64,000 nucleotides of DNA from Blasia pusilla (GCA_050084515.1 CM114272.1:48174001-48238000); one strand, 5' to 3'; positions 12,001 to 24,701 are shown, numbered from the stretch's first letter. Numbers and translations: made by a program. The notes: generated by a model not told the origin, from the sequence alone.

Positions 12001-15000
12001 GACACCTTCAATAAGGAATTATAATCAAAAGAGACCAGCTTCAGTTTAAGAGACAAAATTACTACCTATCACGAGCTTCCCCAAAGAGTGATGAAAATAT
12101 ATAATTGATTAAGCCTTCTTTCTTGGCCAATTGGAAAACTAAGAGTGCCCAGCAATTTGATTGGTAAGGTTTGGATGAATGCAAACTGAAGAATCACAAC
12201 CAGAAACTCTTGATGCAAGTTTCACCTTCAAGTGGAACAAACACATAAGCAGGGAGCTTTGCTCAGAAAACAATGTCTGAAATGAATGAAATAAGTCATT
12301 TACTCGACGTGTATCTTTACATGCAATGATTTTCTATTCTGATCTTTTAGACATAATCTAGTAACGTTCCACTGGTTGACTATGACAGTATGGACAATCT
12401 CTAACAATCAGAAACACTAGAAAAAATTACCAACAGAAGACATGATTTCCTTCAAATCCTCAAAAGCATCTTAGTACCCAAACCTCTTACCTGCCTCTCA
12501 TAATTATGTTGCGCTTCACGCCACTGGTGATGGTTCTTATCCACTTCAAGCTTTAGGGTTTTGCTTTTCTCCTCTGCTGCTTGCAATGCAGACCTGGAGA
12601 GGATGCCAGAATCAAAAGAATTGTAAGACGACCATGGAAAGGAAGAGGATTGCTTAGACAACAGACATCACAAACTATGGGACTCTATAAGCCTTCACAT
12701 CTGCACCACTCCTCGAGATGTGACAAAAGACACTAAGATATGACACAGTATAACTTCAAGCATCACCTCACTTACTTATAGGATGAAAGGGATTCCTGAA
12801 GTGTGGCTATCTCCTTTCGTGCATCATCAAGAGCCGCTTCTTTCTCGACTGCCTTTCCAATGCTTGAAGTCTCCTTCTCAGCCATTTCAGCTTCCAATGC
12901 AGTCACCTTCTCATTCGATCTCTTTATGTCTGCTTCCATGACATCCTTCATATGTTCCACCTGACACATGCAGTAATTATGATGTGAATTTTTCCTCTAA
13001 TCATTACTGTATGCAAAATGGCAGCCTATCAATCTCTTTACATAACCCAAGAAATACATGTAATGAGAAAAAGTGAAATACATCTGCTTTATATTGGTTG
13101 TGGACTATCTCCAGCTGCTTCAGGGCCTCTTCATTAGCCTCCGCTATTCGTTTGTACTGCATCATCCAATCCATCCAAAAAGTTAAGCAATCTCCTTTCA
13201 GCTATCAGCCATTGCAGACAATGAAACCAACCACTATCTTCCCCTTGGGCAAATTGCAAGCTATCATACCTGTTCAGTATGGCCATTGGAAGCCAGAAGG
13301 TCCTCCTTAACTTGCTCGAGCTCCTCTCTTGCTGCTTGCAAATTTGCAAGAATCTAGATACCAAGCCAGAAAAGGCAGTGCGTTCAGAAAACTTATGCCT
13401 GACTTCACAGAGACCTTCATATCTATCCACTGCAACTTCAAGGATCTCTGTTCTTTCGAAACAAATATCATTCAGCCCCTTGACGAACATAGAGGATGAA
13501 CAACAACCTATTGTGCGCAGACACAAAATTACTAACTAAACACCACAACATGGGTTCACTGCATCACCTCGGAGTCGATTTCTATGGAAGACTTGTCCCC
13601 AATGTCTGTCCGCTTCCCTCCTGTCAGAGCAATCATAATCTGATAAACAAGAATCAACCAGAGCCATTATTAATTCTCTACTGTGTAACTCAGTCCATTA
13701 TTCATTCTCTACTGTATAACTCAGTCCAAGCTTCCATGTTGGAAGCAAAAAGCACTTAATTAAGCAGCCCACTAAAAATCATTAGCCACTTCTAGAATCC
13801 ACCCAGGCATCGTCTTGTAGCACTAATGTCATAGGAGTGTACAATCAAAGGGTTGGTGTATCCATACTTTTTCATCAGACTTCTTCAAGCTTGCCTCCAA
13901 TTCGGTGCACCGTACCTGCAAATGAAAATGTGTTTAGCTGAAGCGAAGTAATATTATAGCTTCAAATACCTGAGATAAATCATTTATGTTTAACTTGCAT
14001 ACTCCACCTTGCAAAATAGAAAATTTTCAGGCTACCTCTGCAACTTGGGCCCTTGTTTCAGCAGCTGACATTGCCTTAAGTGCATCTGCTAATTCTTTTC
14101 CAAGCGCCTCCACCCGATCCATTGCCTCCTGGACAGCTTTGTCTCGTAATATAGTCAAATCCCGAGAATGACTTCGCTCTTGCTCCAACTCCTTTCTTCC
14201 CTCAGCCCACTCCCTCTGTGGATTAGAAAAGTCTGTTTAGCACATAACCAGGATCGAAGGACCAGGGGGCGAATTCTGAAGGGGAATCATTCTATGTCCT
14301 TTGCCTGCCTCTCTCAATGAAAAGGGAGAATGTTCAATTCATCAAAAATTTCTTATCACATTATTACAATCCTAGGCACCTTCTACAAAATCTCTACCTC
14401 AAACAACGTTTCATGCAGGAAAAAATAATTGACATTAAACATATTCACATTTACAGTTCATAAACTTTAATCCTCACAAAACAACAGAACTGTTCCATGC
14501 ACTAACCATTACCTTCAAACTTGAGCATGCAACAAACAAACCCTACTGTTCTTTAAGTTCAGGGCCATTGAAAAATGGATGAAACATACTTGCATATGAC
14601 TCCAGTCATCCTGCAACTTTTTCATTTCTCCTGCTCTCATGTTCTTCAAGAGAAGAAAAGACAACATTACTCAGTAGCAGAATAGACTAGCACCTTCGAT
14701 ATCACAGAAATGATAGATGAACATACTCTAGCTGCATCACTTCAAGTAATTGAGTTTATCATGAATACTCTACTGCAGGAAACATTGAAAGACAGACGTC
14801 ATTGGACAGGCGAGGAAGAGCAATGTAGGCTAAAGAGGAAATGTTTAGCAAATCTTTAATCTTGAATTCCCATACCTCTCGTGCTTCTTCAACGCTTTGA
14901 AGAGTATCTAGGGAAGCCTGCAATGAAATATTTGTCAACACCATAAAACTTAGCACCGACATGAATGAAAAGGGACTGGAGAAACATCTCTGCAAAGAAT

Positions 15001-18000
15001 AAGTTGAGCAAGTCTACGTACCTGCAACCGATGTGCACGATCTGACAAAGTGGCCACCTCCTCCGATGCTCTTTTCTCTGCAGAAGCAAGCAGTTCCTTC
15101 TCCCTCTCCAGAACAGATGCCTTCAACATAACGAAAGAACTCGTCAGAACACGAATTCAGAATATGTTCTACATTGACAGGATACTACAGCACGCCCCAT
15201 GCTTGACCATGCAACCAACCTCTGCAGCATGCAGTAACCCAAGATTTCATGAACCATTCCCAAGCTGCAATATCATCAGCAAGAAGTGTAAAGAATGGGG
15301 GGATCCTCAAGAGTGATAGCACTGCACTTAATCACCTCAATTCGGAGCTTGTGAGCAAGCTCCTCAGTAGATTGCATTTTCTGAGCGCTTTCTCTTAGTC
15401 GCTGCTGATAGTCGGTGATTGTTTGAGAAAATTCTATGTTCCTTGCAAGCACTCCATCCATTTCTCTACGCTGCAAGATGAACCCACATAATAGCATCAG
15501 GATAGCAATGAACGAGTCATTTCCTCAAGTACTGACAAGTAAATTCTCAACCTGAGACCCATTTCCTCTACAACCGGGGGTATACCTCCGTTAGATATCC
15601 TTGTCTACCGGTTAAAAAGCGTAATGGTCTTATATTTCCTTCAGGAGGTTAAACTCAATGTACAGGTTTCACCATCTGTCAAAATATTGTAAAAATAAAT
15701 TATGGGCACACCCTACCTGGTTTTCAGCCTCTCTTTTCAAGGAGATCATTTGATCCCTTGCAAGTGCTGCCTCCGCATCAGCTCGAGCCCGTTCAACACG
15801 AGTATTGGTCAGATCCATCCTGGTTAGAAAAGTGTAGCAATGATCAGCAATATTTCACTACATTAATCTATGCCTTTACCATGCAGAAAGGCTATTGGTG
15901 CAACTGTTTAACTCCTTGTAATAAGCTGCTCCTGTTGGTAATCAGCCATACTGTTGTTTAAGGAAGGGGGAATACTCTGTGTCGAAAGTCTTCTCTAGAT
16001 GAGGTGAAACATTTTAAAAGAGGAAGGTTGGGTGCCACATTACCTCTTCTAGAAAGGAAATCAGGTGAATCAGTAAATTACATGTGGTTATGTATGAATG
16101 GAATGATGAGTTGTCTCTTTCCTTTTAGAGTATTCAACTTACTTGGAACAAAACTACTTTTTTACAATTAAACAAAATTAGTTTCATACTTTTTTTTGAA
16201 ACCACACAAAAGACTTAGAATGTATTGACAGGAAGCCAGACATTGCACAGGGATCCTTTCTCACATGATTCTATGTGAAAAAATTCCATGATACAACTCC
16301 TCTTTCAAGCTGAGGAAAGAACTCTAATGCGCTGACCAGATAACATTACTCTACTTATAGATAAGTGGAAACAAGGAGTGTCCTCAAAAAAATCTAGTGC
16401 CCTAACCATTTTCTTCGTTCCACTGGAAGTTTTATAAATGGCACACCTTGTCTTACTCAAGTCCTCCTCCAGAGCTTTAATGCGGGTTGCAGCTTCTTCA
16501 CGTACTGTGCGAAGCTCTTCCTGAACCACGGCCAATTGCCATGGTTAATATGCTTTAGTGTCATTTTGCAGGTTCATAAATCTAGGAAGTCATGATTAGT
16601 GTCTCTTGCCTTTTATAGTATATAATTACATTTGCCATTACAAAGCCATAGCTAAAACTCATGGGCCACGGAGGATAAACTTTCTACCTGAGAAGCGCGG
16701 ATAACTCTGCTGTAGTCCTTGCTCCCATCCTCTGGGAATATAAGAATCAAAGTTATTAAACACCAAAATCTGTGCCACAGGCACCGACTAGGAGGAACGA
16801 TCAACATACTGGATCAGATGAAGAGTAAGCCCTTCAATCAGATGTTAGGCCTAACACTCTATCAAACAGTTCAATTGATTGGAAACCCAGAAACCGATCC
16901 CGAAAACAAAAGGACATCAGAGATGAAACAGCTTCTCCTAGGTGGTAAATCCCATAAAAATATTGGTCAGCTCCGGGTGGAACAAACCTGGGATCATCAG
17001 ATCAGTTTCCCGTGTGAGTAAAGTAGTTGTGGGGTATCGGGACTTCAGGCCTTCGTCGTATAGTCTCTTATACATAGCCACCTGGTACACAATTTTGATA
17101 TGTGACATAAGATAGCTACTGACGGATTTTCTGGAACATAAATATGCATCACATAGAGCTTGTCCACATCCATAAAAGCCCCAAGAAAATCCATGTCACA
17201 ACAATACCATATCTTCTCTTCATACTTATGCCAATTAATACAGAAAGAAAGTGGATTTTTTGCCGTCAATTGTCTCCACCTAGACAGACAGGAAAAGGGA
17301 TGAACCCCACACCCAGAGATATTGCAATAAAGCACATCTGTTCCTCTGATCCAAGTAAAATTTCAAACCTAAAACAGTGTATACAGTGGCTATAATCATC
17401 CTATAAGGGATAGCAACGAAAGCCAGGGCCATACAGATCCTTGAAGCGCTTCATTAATGTCTGTCTTCTCCTTGTACTTTTTCAATGTTTCCGCCACTTT
17501 CCGAGCTGCATCATCTGAGCGCTTTTTCAGCTCGGCCGAGTAGAATTCCTACACAATTGCATGAACATAAAATTGATCACCCATGAAGATAATGCAAAGC
17601 AACATGAGACAGTAAGAACTACAATTTTTCAAGACCTCTTTTCAACAGTGAAAAGAAGATTGTCATCAAGTTAACTCTCTATACACCCAAAACTTACTCG
17701 AAACAGAAATCATCACCATCAATCCTCACCTCACACAACATAGAAAATTCACTCGGTTAACACTACTTTAACTATCAGGTCATAGAAGAAAAATGAAGAG
17801 GAAACCACGAAAGGACTAGCTCCTGTTTACTAAATAGCTCTACTTCTCCCATGATTGTGCTAGGCAACTGATGCAGTACTTGACTGCTAGAAAAAAAAGA
17901 TCTTCATTTGCAGCTTTCATCTCTCTCCTCATGGACATAAATGGCCAGCCACGAGGACAGTGACAGGTATGGCATGAATCAATTAGTGGATCCAATACTA

Positions 18001-21000
18001 TTCAGAAATTAATCATGGAGACAACCGTAAATGGAGACAACACATTTAGTTATATTCTAACCTTCTTCATAAAGAATCACTGTAAAGAGCTTCCAAGAGA
18101 TGAAGGACTGTAATTTTGTTTATAAACGACAGAAGTTATTATCTCCACCAAAGAATAAGCTGGAATATTATATTCACCAAGGAATAGACATATGTATGTT
18201 ATGCTCGCGGAGTTCACCTTCAATTCTGACTCTTTCTGTTCCCTTTCTTCAGCAAGGTTTCTGAGCAATAAACGCATTTGACTATTTTGCTCCACCATCC
18301 CCCGGATGTCTTTGAAGGTTACCTGGGATACACATGAAAACATTCAAAACATGATAATCATCAATCCTCCACAACCTTCACTCATAGAAGCCTGTTATCT
18401 TCTAGAATGCACAAAATAAGGTAATTTTTCCCACCCACGTCATACACCTGGTAACCAAATATCCTCTTCTCAACAACTCCAAAGCTTTACCACACCAATA
18501 TGTTTTGCCATTTATAGTATAACCAAACAGTGAAGTTGTCATCCATTCCATTTACCAAAACCTCACCAGCCTATCAGATATTACAATGTCGGCAGCAGAG
18601 CTATCAGGCTCTGAGGTAGCATAGTAAGGTAAGGCATCCCCATTGGGATGCCAGTCTCCTGCTTCGTATCTCTGCTTCACTTCAGCGCATTCCTTCAGTA
18701 AACTTGCGACCTAAAGTCAATCAGCAAAGAGATACAAACAGAGATTAGGTCACTCCTGGAAGTTTGAGTCCTCCAAAGCTCTACAAAGATCAAGGTGAGT
18801 GTGCTTCTTGATATAATTGTTTTCAGCTACTTCTTTTGAAGATCCAAGCTTCAATACTTCAACTGTGCAGTACACAATCGTATTGCTGTAAAAACAGAAA
18901 AGGTTAAGATAATGATTAGCCTTTTTGGTAAGGCCTATCATGGATTTCTTCGAAACTGCACAAGAAAGAGGATTGTCGAAACTCTGACAAAAACTTTTGC
19001 CTATCGATCACATATTACCTGGATTTGGAGATCAGATATCTCCTTATGGGCTCCCTTCAACTCTCTCTCCTTCTTTCTCAGATCAACCTGTAAAGTCAAT
19101 TTCATGAACACCCTTCAGAGATGTGTATGTAGTGCAGATATTAACCACATGAAAACCCTGCATGCAAAAGCTTATGAATAAGGGTTGTGGAAACAAGACA
19201 TCATGGGAAGCAGCACAGGAGATGACAAACAAACCTTCAAGTCCTTAATCGAGTTTTCAAGTGTGCTTTGATCTGCCATGGAGTAGTGGAGCTTCTTCTC
19301 CATTACACTGTACGCTTCCACCATCCTCTCATGTTCAGCTGATCAGAATTCCACATCATCCCATTAGTTCACTAAAAATAGCTTCTGCTCAGGAAACCAA
19401 AAACACCCACAAAAAACTTCAGATATTCAAATGATCTGTAGGTTTGTGTATTCCTGTGTTCGAACTAACGTATTCCCACACCACTAAGACTGTCTTACCT
19501 CTTTCATCCCAGATGGTTTCTGCCTTCAACTCTATTTCATGCAGAACCTGCAAAAACCGTTATGGGCATTAAATTCCAGATATGTTTGTTTTGGAACATG
19601 AACATCTGTACTGGTTGTATCCTGATATGACAGTAAAACCTAGTTGTAAGGAAATTCACGAGCTCTGTGAGCCAACGGAAACATTTAAATTAAAAATCCC
19701 AATCGCAAGCCTTTTTCAACATACCCTTTCTAGCAAGGATTGACCATGTCTCCGTTCATGTCTTTCATGACGCCATGCATCCACAGCCTCTTGATATTTG
19801 GTATACATAGTTGATAACTGTAAGGATAGAAAAAATTATTAGCAACAATTCAGAAGGCCCTAGACCTAATACTTGTACCGAGTTCAGAAGAACACTCTTC
19901 AGTCTTGTCTCCTGAGAATCATTCATTCTCAGGAGACAAGACTCTGAGGATGGATTAAATTCATTAACTCGTATGAAACTATCAAGAACTTACACTCCAA
20001 CCATCTCGTAATAGAGTTGCTGCAAGAGCAGTTCCTGAGACAGCTTTTCCTATATAAGGCAATATAGCTCCATCACCATGCAGCTCCAGAGCAAGTTGTC
20101 TATTCCTGGTCCCACATTGAAAGAAAAAACCCCTCCACAATCAGCACCTAAAATAATCGTTGTAAGATAGGAGGATCTCAAATGATAACTATGCAAAAAC
20201 AGATAACTAGCCAGCGCCAGCGTCACCCCTGCTGCCGTCCCTCCACTTTCCCTCTTCCGCTCAAACCAATAGCACAGTATGATACTCTACAAGTCTTCTG
20301 CTAGGAATGCCCTTAACAGACGGCGAAAAGTTGAGAGATTTACATAGACTCTGAGACCATATTCTCAGGAGGAGCCGGAAGTGCCAGAAACCCTCCATCT
20401 CTTCCTGAGTCTGTCTGAATGTCAGCAAGAGCCTTATCCATCTTTTCCTTCATCTGAGCTGCCTCCTGCAGATCCAAAAATGCAATTCAACAAGTTAATT
20501 TAAGATACTGATCAGCAAAAAAGACATGGAAACTCGGGAATAAATCCATTAAATCAGACTTCACAGCTACATCCTGTCCATTTCCTACTACTTTATCCTG
20601 ATCGTCAGATTAGACCATACAGAATGTCAGCTGCCTCATGCCTACCTTCTCTGCAGCATCCCGGGCTTGAATCTCTTTCTCAAGTTTTTCTCGATAATCA
20701 GCTTCCACCTGATTTAGATGAGTCTGCTCGACACAATACACGGACGAAAATTTGTTAAACAATGAAAGACCATTTCCCTTAAATAACAGAGACTTGATAC
20801 CACACAACAAGATGACTCTTGAAGATTGTAAACAAATTCTATTGGGCAACTACTTACAGGTTTGAATGGAATCGGTGCACCTCAAATTTTAACTCACATA
20901 TCATCTATGCATCTCTCTCTACCCCTTTACTATACACCACCCCAAGATCAATTTGTAGCCTTATCAGGGATTCTTGCCCGGTCAAACCTTTTAAATGAAG

Positions 21001-24000
21001 GACATGTTGAAAGATGAGAGAGATGAATGATGCCATAGCAGAGCTGCATGTGAACTTTATAGAGAATTTCAGAGAATATTCTCATCTAAGCCCCAGACTA
21101 TGTACTAGTCTGAATGATGGCTAGAGATCAAATCGGCTACTGGAGTGCAGAGCCACTTTCCCCAAGTGGCCAATTGAACACATAGTAAATAACTAAGAGT
21201 AGCAGCCTTAGTTCCCTGAGCACATTTAGTTAAGCGTGAAACCCATATCTAATATGTATTTATCTAACAGGACAGAAGAGCAAACCTGAAACTGCGTGAC
21301 CCACCTCAAGAGCTTTGATTACACCCTCCAGCTCACTCGACTTGTTTGACCACTCGTCAGAGCTCTGCTTGTACAAATCAGCCAGTTTTGTGGCCTGCAA
21401 AGATCCCATCAAGCACTGGTAAAAAGGGAGTACCTCAAATATTCAAATTTGAGCTCCGAAGCAAATTAACATACCAAGGGTTGCAGAATCCACATAAAAT
21501 AAGTCATTGTTAAATAACTGATACGTGATAGTGGCAATATTTATTTCCCCAATGGTGGAATGATATACATGGAAGTGATAAGCACACCAAATCAACATAT
21601 TTGCATAGATGTGACAACACAACTGATCACAAAATCAACAAGCAGCTAAGCAGATTGAACTCATTAGAAGAAAGATCAAGAATCTTGGTGGTAAACAAAC
21701 CCAAATACATTCGAAAAGCTGAAAGATACTGCTACAACTAACAAATCTCATCTATCCACCAAAACAAAATTACTCTGCCACATGCCAATTCCCAAGGTAT
21801 TGAAGTAATCATATGAGCCATAGAAACTAAATATTCCATATATCACAGCCAAATTACAAGTGAATTTAAGAGTCAATCCAAGCAATTACTGAATAGACAC
21901 ATCCTTAACTTTCAAAATTGCCAGCTAGAGGGGAAATTGACAGAAAGCTTCGAGGCTCACATGAAGTAGGAAAGCTAGATAAAGTTCATCGCTTAATCTC
22001 TTGCAAAAGGGACAAGTCCTACCGTAGCTATTTCTGTTGATAGGTGGTCCTCTTGAATGACAGACTGCTCCTTTGTGAACCTCAGTTCCTGGACAAATTA
22101 TTGGACAATCAGCGAAGCAAGTGAGAGACGAGAATCAAAATGTTTCCCAGACACATGATTTCAAAAAGGAATTCCACGAAACAACATTTGCAGGTAAAGC
22201 ATCCATCTTCAGTAAAAAGAGCTATCCACCCTCTCTGCTGTCGTACGATGATATGCCCCCATCAATCAATACCTCTCTCACTTGTGCCAGTTTTGCTTCC
22301 AGATCTCCTGCGTGTTCATTACTTCTCTGCAGTGCCTCTTTCGCCTCTTTGGAACTCCTTTCAGACTGTATCATCAGCACAAGCACATGATTGAGTCAAA
22401 CCTTTGACACAGGCCTGGAGGCAAATGATGCAAGTGCCATCATTTGCATCAAGTCCCCAACAGAACCAGTTCCTGCCGCGGTGATCATCTGAAGGAGCTC
22501 CTTTACTGTTGATTAGATGATCGGGAAATGCATTCTTGGTCAACACACCCAAATGTGCACAATACCCATATCATATTTCATTCAGAGCCTAATTCAAGTA
22601 GAATAGAATGCAGCTGCAGAGCTGTACCTGTAATAACTTCGACTGCAAATCCGCCTCCAAATCAGCACTTGTGCGACGCTCTTCCATGAGTGCCTTCACC
22701 TTTGAATTTAACTCCTCATTGAGCCATGTGTTATGCTGTTCCAAAAGCTCCTTTTCCTGACAATAATAGAGTTTAGCTCCATTATTGGCACCTGGGTGTT
22801 TTAAATTCTTTACGTCTCTTTCATTAGGCAGCAGGCTGGACGAATACCTCGGATCTGAGGGCTCTCACTACCATCTGTTTAAACCTACAGAAATACTGGT
22901 TGAAGCACACCCTGGAGGAGATTCCACTTGCATTCAGGGAAAGAAACCTGTGGATGGTGACTTAGAAACTAGTATGGGCCCCTAACTAGCCTCACTGTCC
23001 ATATGGATGATATGCACAATAAGCAACTCACTTGAACTAGGACTTTTGAAAGATTTCATTCTCCATTGGCGGACATGCCAAAAACATCATTTGATAACTC
23101 AATATTCCATACAAGAGGAACCGCTGCATTGCACACTGCCGGAAAATTGTGCACACCTATTATCTCTATGCATGTTCATCTCATCTGAACAGTAGACATG
23201 TAACTACGAAGTATGATCCGCTTTCAAATCATAGCAAGAGAACAAACACCCACATTGCGCAGACTATACTGTTAATAGAAGAAATGAAGGAATTTTGCAC
23301 ATACTTGTTGTATCCGGGCTTGAACAGCATGCGATCGTCCCACTTGTGCCTCATGCTCACGAAGTTTGCCCTCTAAAATACTCCGCTCGTCTGTCAAACT
23401 AACCTGTAAAGCATCAACTGCCTTCAGTACCCTTCTACACATTCTTTCCATCCCACATAATGTCTCAGTGATTCCACACTTGCAGTTGCTCGAACTATAG
23501 TTATCCTTTCGCATCCGAGCTCATACAGGGCACATTGACAATTTATGATCAAGACAAGGAGACCGGACAGCAGTGGGATCCCACCCAATTTTGATGAAAA
23601 ACGTATGGCCTACAGATCCGTGGTTCAGCAAATGCCGAAAAATTCATGCAACCGCGAAACAAGGAAGTGTAGAAGAGATCAATGCCTGAACGAGAAAGAA
23701 AACGTTTCTCTAATGATTAGATAGAACTCACAATCTTCTCCAAGTATGACTTGATGGATGAATTTTTTTCATCCAGCTCGGCATTTTTTCGGTCCACTAC
23801 GTCAAGTAGTTCCCTCTTGGATTTCCGTGCTTCACTGAGCTCAAATGAAACTCGTTCCTGGTCCCCTTCATGTTTGATCTGCCAAGATTGTGCGCGAGGA
23901 CCGTGCATGCTATTAGAAGAGCGAATCTAACAACGGATTTGTCTAAAGCCTCTTCCCACAAATTTGGCAACAAAACCCTACATCAGGTTTCCATTCTCCT

Positions 24001-24701
24001 TCGGGCATGATTCCAGGGACGTCCGATCGAAAGCTGTGTTGAAATCTCAATTCACTGCACAGGAAGCGTTGAAGCATTCTGCTTGGAGCGAGCTTCAACA
24101 AACTTAGGAAACATTGAGAAAAGCGAACAATTACCCTTCCTGAATAGAGCTTCGACACAGGGTATCCTTCTTCAAAAAACCAACCCTTATCCAGAAGTAC
24201 ATAAGAGTGACAGGGCGTTGTCTTCCACAAAAACGCTGTAGAACAAATTTAACGAGTTCCCAAAAGTGGATTTTTGGATTCTTGGTAACAAACATAGACA
24301 TGTTCCTCGAGAGTTTAGCTTCCAATCCCTGGGTACTAGCGACACGCAATTCCCAATTTCCCGCGTGGCAAAACACAATGCTACGAAATTCGAGTAAATC
24401 GGAAGCTACTCACAATGTCCAGCTCGAGCTTGTGTATATGACTTTGCGCCTGTGCTAGCTCGCCAGAGCGACGCTCTAAAGTCGTGATACTCTGATGCTT
24501 TTCGTGCTCCAGCTGCGCAAACTGAGCAGTGAGCGATAAGAACTTCTGCTCAATAAGAGCGCAAGTCTGCTCCGCATTGATGACAGCGGCGTCCGCGCGC
24601 GCTTTGTGCGTCTCCGACTGCTGTCTAAGCTCGCGAACATAACCCACGACCTCCACCCCAGCTCTCTGCTGAAGCTCATCATCAGAGAAAAAAGGCGCCA
24701 T
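1..24701 (-). CDS. NUA: Nuclear pore anchor NUA (TPR/Mlp-type nuclear basket protein), 3' end outside window
   Basis: I see 47 exons, about 1,611 codons, all with GT-AG borders and matching phases, encoding almost uninterrupted coiled coil. The start ATG (24701-24699) opens MAPFFSDDELQQRAGVEVV. Diagnostic blocks are SGTALAATLLRDGWS (exon 10), VAMYKRLYDE (exon 18), NIEFSQTITDYQQRLRES (exon 22) and LNLLRESNAQLREENRRNF (exon 38), which agree in order with plant NUA as I know it. The family forms the filaments of the inner nuclear basket and acts in mRNA export, SUMO-protease anchoring and spindle-checkpoint protein docking (family knowledge). The acidic C-terminal third lies beyond position 1. 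Oddities: a Copia element of about 6 kb lies at exon 42, and that exon holds an in-frame TAG, so this allele may be truncated after about 1,440 residues unless splicing avoids it. The family identity is strong; the functional state is not settled. Exon coordinates are in the next three entries. Confidence 0.93.
1605..1659. repeat. 55-bp host duplication, left copy (exon 42 acceptor region)
   Basis: Identical to 7652-7706 by eye. It covers the 3' splice site and first third of NUA exon 42. The left LTR of the Copia block begins at 1662, three bases to the right. Copia integrases normally make 5-bp duplications, so 55 bp points to break repair rather than ordinary integration. Confidence 0.9.
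1662..2138 (+). repeat. Copia left LTR, rearranged
   Basis: Two LTR starts in tandem. 1662-1754 repeats the first 93 bp of the LTR. A second start (TGTTGAAATTTG) at 1755 runs to the LTR end at 2138 but lacks about 160 bp that are present in the right LTR (between the CATGCTC and TAAGGGCCAG sequences). The promoter part of the LTR is therefore probably damaged. Confidence 0.88.
2204..2977 (+). pseudogene. Copia gag (retrotransposon capsid), frameshifted at the zinc knuckle
   Basis: Starts MDGLADASSDFVQGDT. The capsid domain contains the typical Copia gag pattern with YREWSRTMMDILMLKGLWVY near residue 50 and MRELVDGISNAWEIWSKL near residue 105. The CCHC zinc knuckle begins CYICAEKGHLAA at the end of this frame; its last cysteine (NCPKK) is in the next frame, so about one base is missing near 2960. 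Gag would package element RNA in cytoplasmic particles. Confidence 0.9.
2978..4421 (+). pseudogene. Copia protease and integrase region, frameshifted
   Basis: Protease: WWVDS with the continuing ATSHVCYQEELFSDLKPA in a shifted frame near 3185, the usual DSGA(S/T)xH pattern. Integrase: zinc-binding LWHCRLGHLSEHSI near 3580, then the catalytic core with DLIHSDVCGPMPVKSLGG (first Asp), LRSDGGGEY (second Asp) and PHQNGVAERLNRTLQEKA (Glu) between 3750 and 4110. The frame shifts again at about 4160 and continues in 4158-4421 (ECWSGKKPDISRLKVFGCVG, typical of the integrase C-terminal side). Confidence 0.92.
4422..6367 (+). pseudogene. Copia reverse transcriptase and RNase H
   Basis: 4468-4908 is the poorly conserved linker. 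The RT domain starts near 4920 (WEFVDLPPGRKTIGCKWVF) with a frameshift before 4980, then is open to the TAA at 6365-6367. Motifs: KARLVAKGFNQ, QMDVKTAFLNGEL, ALYGLKQAPRCWY, and the catalytic YVDD (about 5398). RNase H: GFSDASWGDD, LSTTEAEYMAL, VDNKGSIALSKNP and TKHIDIKHHFVRE. The last 1.4 kb is intact, so the insertion is not very old. Confidence 0.94.
6375..6919 (+). repeat. Copia right LTR
   Basis: 545 bp, TG...CA, directly after the polypurine tract. It shares near identity with the left LTR over the parts that remain. Confidence 0.93.
6920..7626 (+). repeat. Tandem partial LTR/leader/gag units after the Copia right LTR
   Basis: After the right LTR the sequence restarts with the primer-binding-like site, leader and the first 24 codons of gag (start ATG at about 6984), stopping at TTTTCTCAG (7056). 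A second LTR piece begins at once (7057, AGATAACTTAGTG) and runs again through leader and gag to the same stop point (7626). Thus 6464-7056 and 7057-7626 are a direct tandem repeat of about 570-590 bp. The second unit has a 16-bp deletion in the leader. Confidence 0.88.
7652..7706. repeat. 55-bp host duplication, right copy
   Basis: Second copy of the exon 42 acceptor segment. To its left, 7627-7651 looks like filler DNA: it repeats short pieces of its neighbours (GATATTGCAC and TTCTCAT each occur again within 30 bp), as seen after templated end joining. On its right it runs on into the normal NUA intron toward exon 41. Confidence 0.88.
8230..8976 (+). repeat. LTR-like block in NUA intron (candidate solo LTR)
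   Basis: Inside the intron between exons 40 and 41. It holds a telo-box-like AACCCTAAAACCCTAAAG (about 8434), a TATA box TATATAA (8476-8482) and three copies of AACCTGAGTGGTTGCTATTG (8702, 8739, 8829). The promoter-like layout, antisense to NUA, fits a solo LTR. I could not fix the TG...CA ends or a target duplication, so limits are approximate. Confidence 0.5.
12491..17548 (-). other. NUA: NUA exons 17-32 (central coiled coil)
   Basis: Exons: 17435-17548, 16988-17081, 16688-16731, 16447-16520, 15717-15819, 15336-15470, 15022-15120, 14876-14917, 14590-14643, 14036-14215, 13868-13915, 13568-13639, 13270-13353, 13082-13156, 12776-12960, 12491-12593. Several are very short (42-54 bp), which is why simple ORF scanning misses them. 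Non-zero phases occur at 18/19, 20/21 and 31/32, and each join restores the frame. Exon 22 holds NIEFSQTITDYQQRLRES, one of the best conserved stretches of plant NUA. Exon 32 ends in WREAQHNYERQ, matching the conserved W-R-x-A-Q-x-NYERQ block. Confidence 0.87.
18218..24701 (-). other. NUA: NUA exons 1-16 (N-terminal coiled coil)
   Basis: Exons, 5' to 3' on the minus strand: 24414-24701, 23732-23878, 23305-23403, 22628-22756, 22273-22365, 22023-22088, 21305-21394, 20646-20708, 20344-20465, 19994-20105, 19725-19817, 19499-19547, 19235-19338, 19019-19087, 18567-18710, 18218-18322. Nearly all introns are phase 0. Exceptions are exon 9/10, where a split ATG codon is rebuilt across the intron, and exon 12/13 (phase 1). 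Every border was set by requiring GT...AG and an open frame across the join. Exon 10 carries the conserved non-coiled SGTALAATLLRDGWS block, probably a basket-anchoring segment. Exon 15 is a less helical insert rich in D, S and Y. Confidence 0.88.
19901..19943. repeat. Perfect 19-bp inverted repeat with 5-nt loop in NUA intron 10
   Basis: The arms at 19901-19919 and 19925-19943 are exact reverse complements (AGTCTTGTCTCCTGAGAAT), with loop CATTC. It could form a strong RNA hairpin in the NUA pre-mRNA. It may be a tiny foldback element or a palindromic repair product. Confidence 0.9.

Larger units (their letters stand above)
8977..24413 (-). other. Larger NUA introns without recognisable content
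   Basis: Introns over about 300 bp in which I see no gene or clear repeat: 23879-24413, 23404-23731, 22757-23304, 21395-22022, 20709-21304, 17549-18217, 15820-16446, 14216-14589, 11837-12490 and 10880-11719. They are T-rich on the coding strand, as usual for plant introns. Exceptions with structure are the intron at 7915-9071 (LTR-like block) and the intron at 19818-19993 (perfect hairpin), listed separately. Confidence 0.7.

Noticed and set aside
22421-22447. 10-bp inverted repeat GCAAATGATG / CATCATTTGC in a NUA intron
   Set aside because: Short enough to occur by chance; no further structure.
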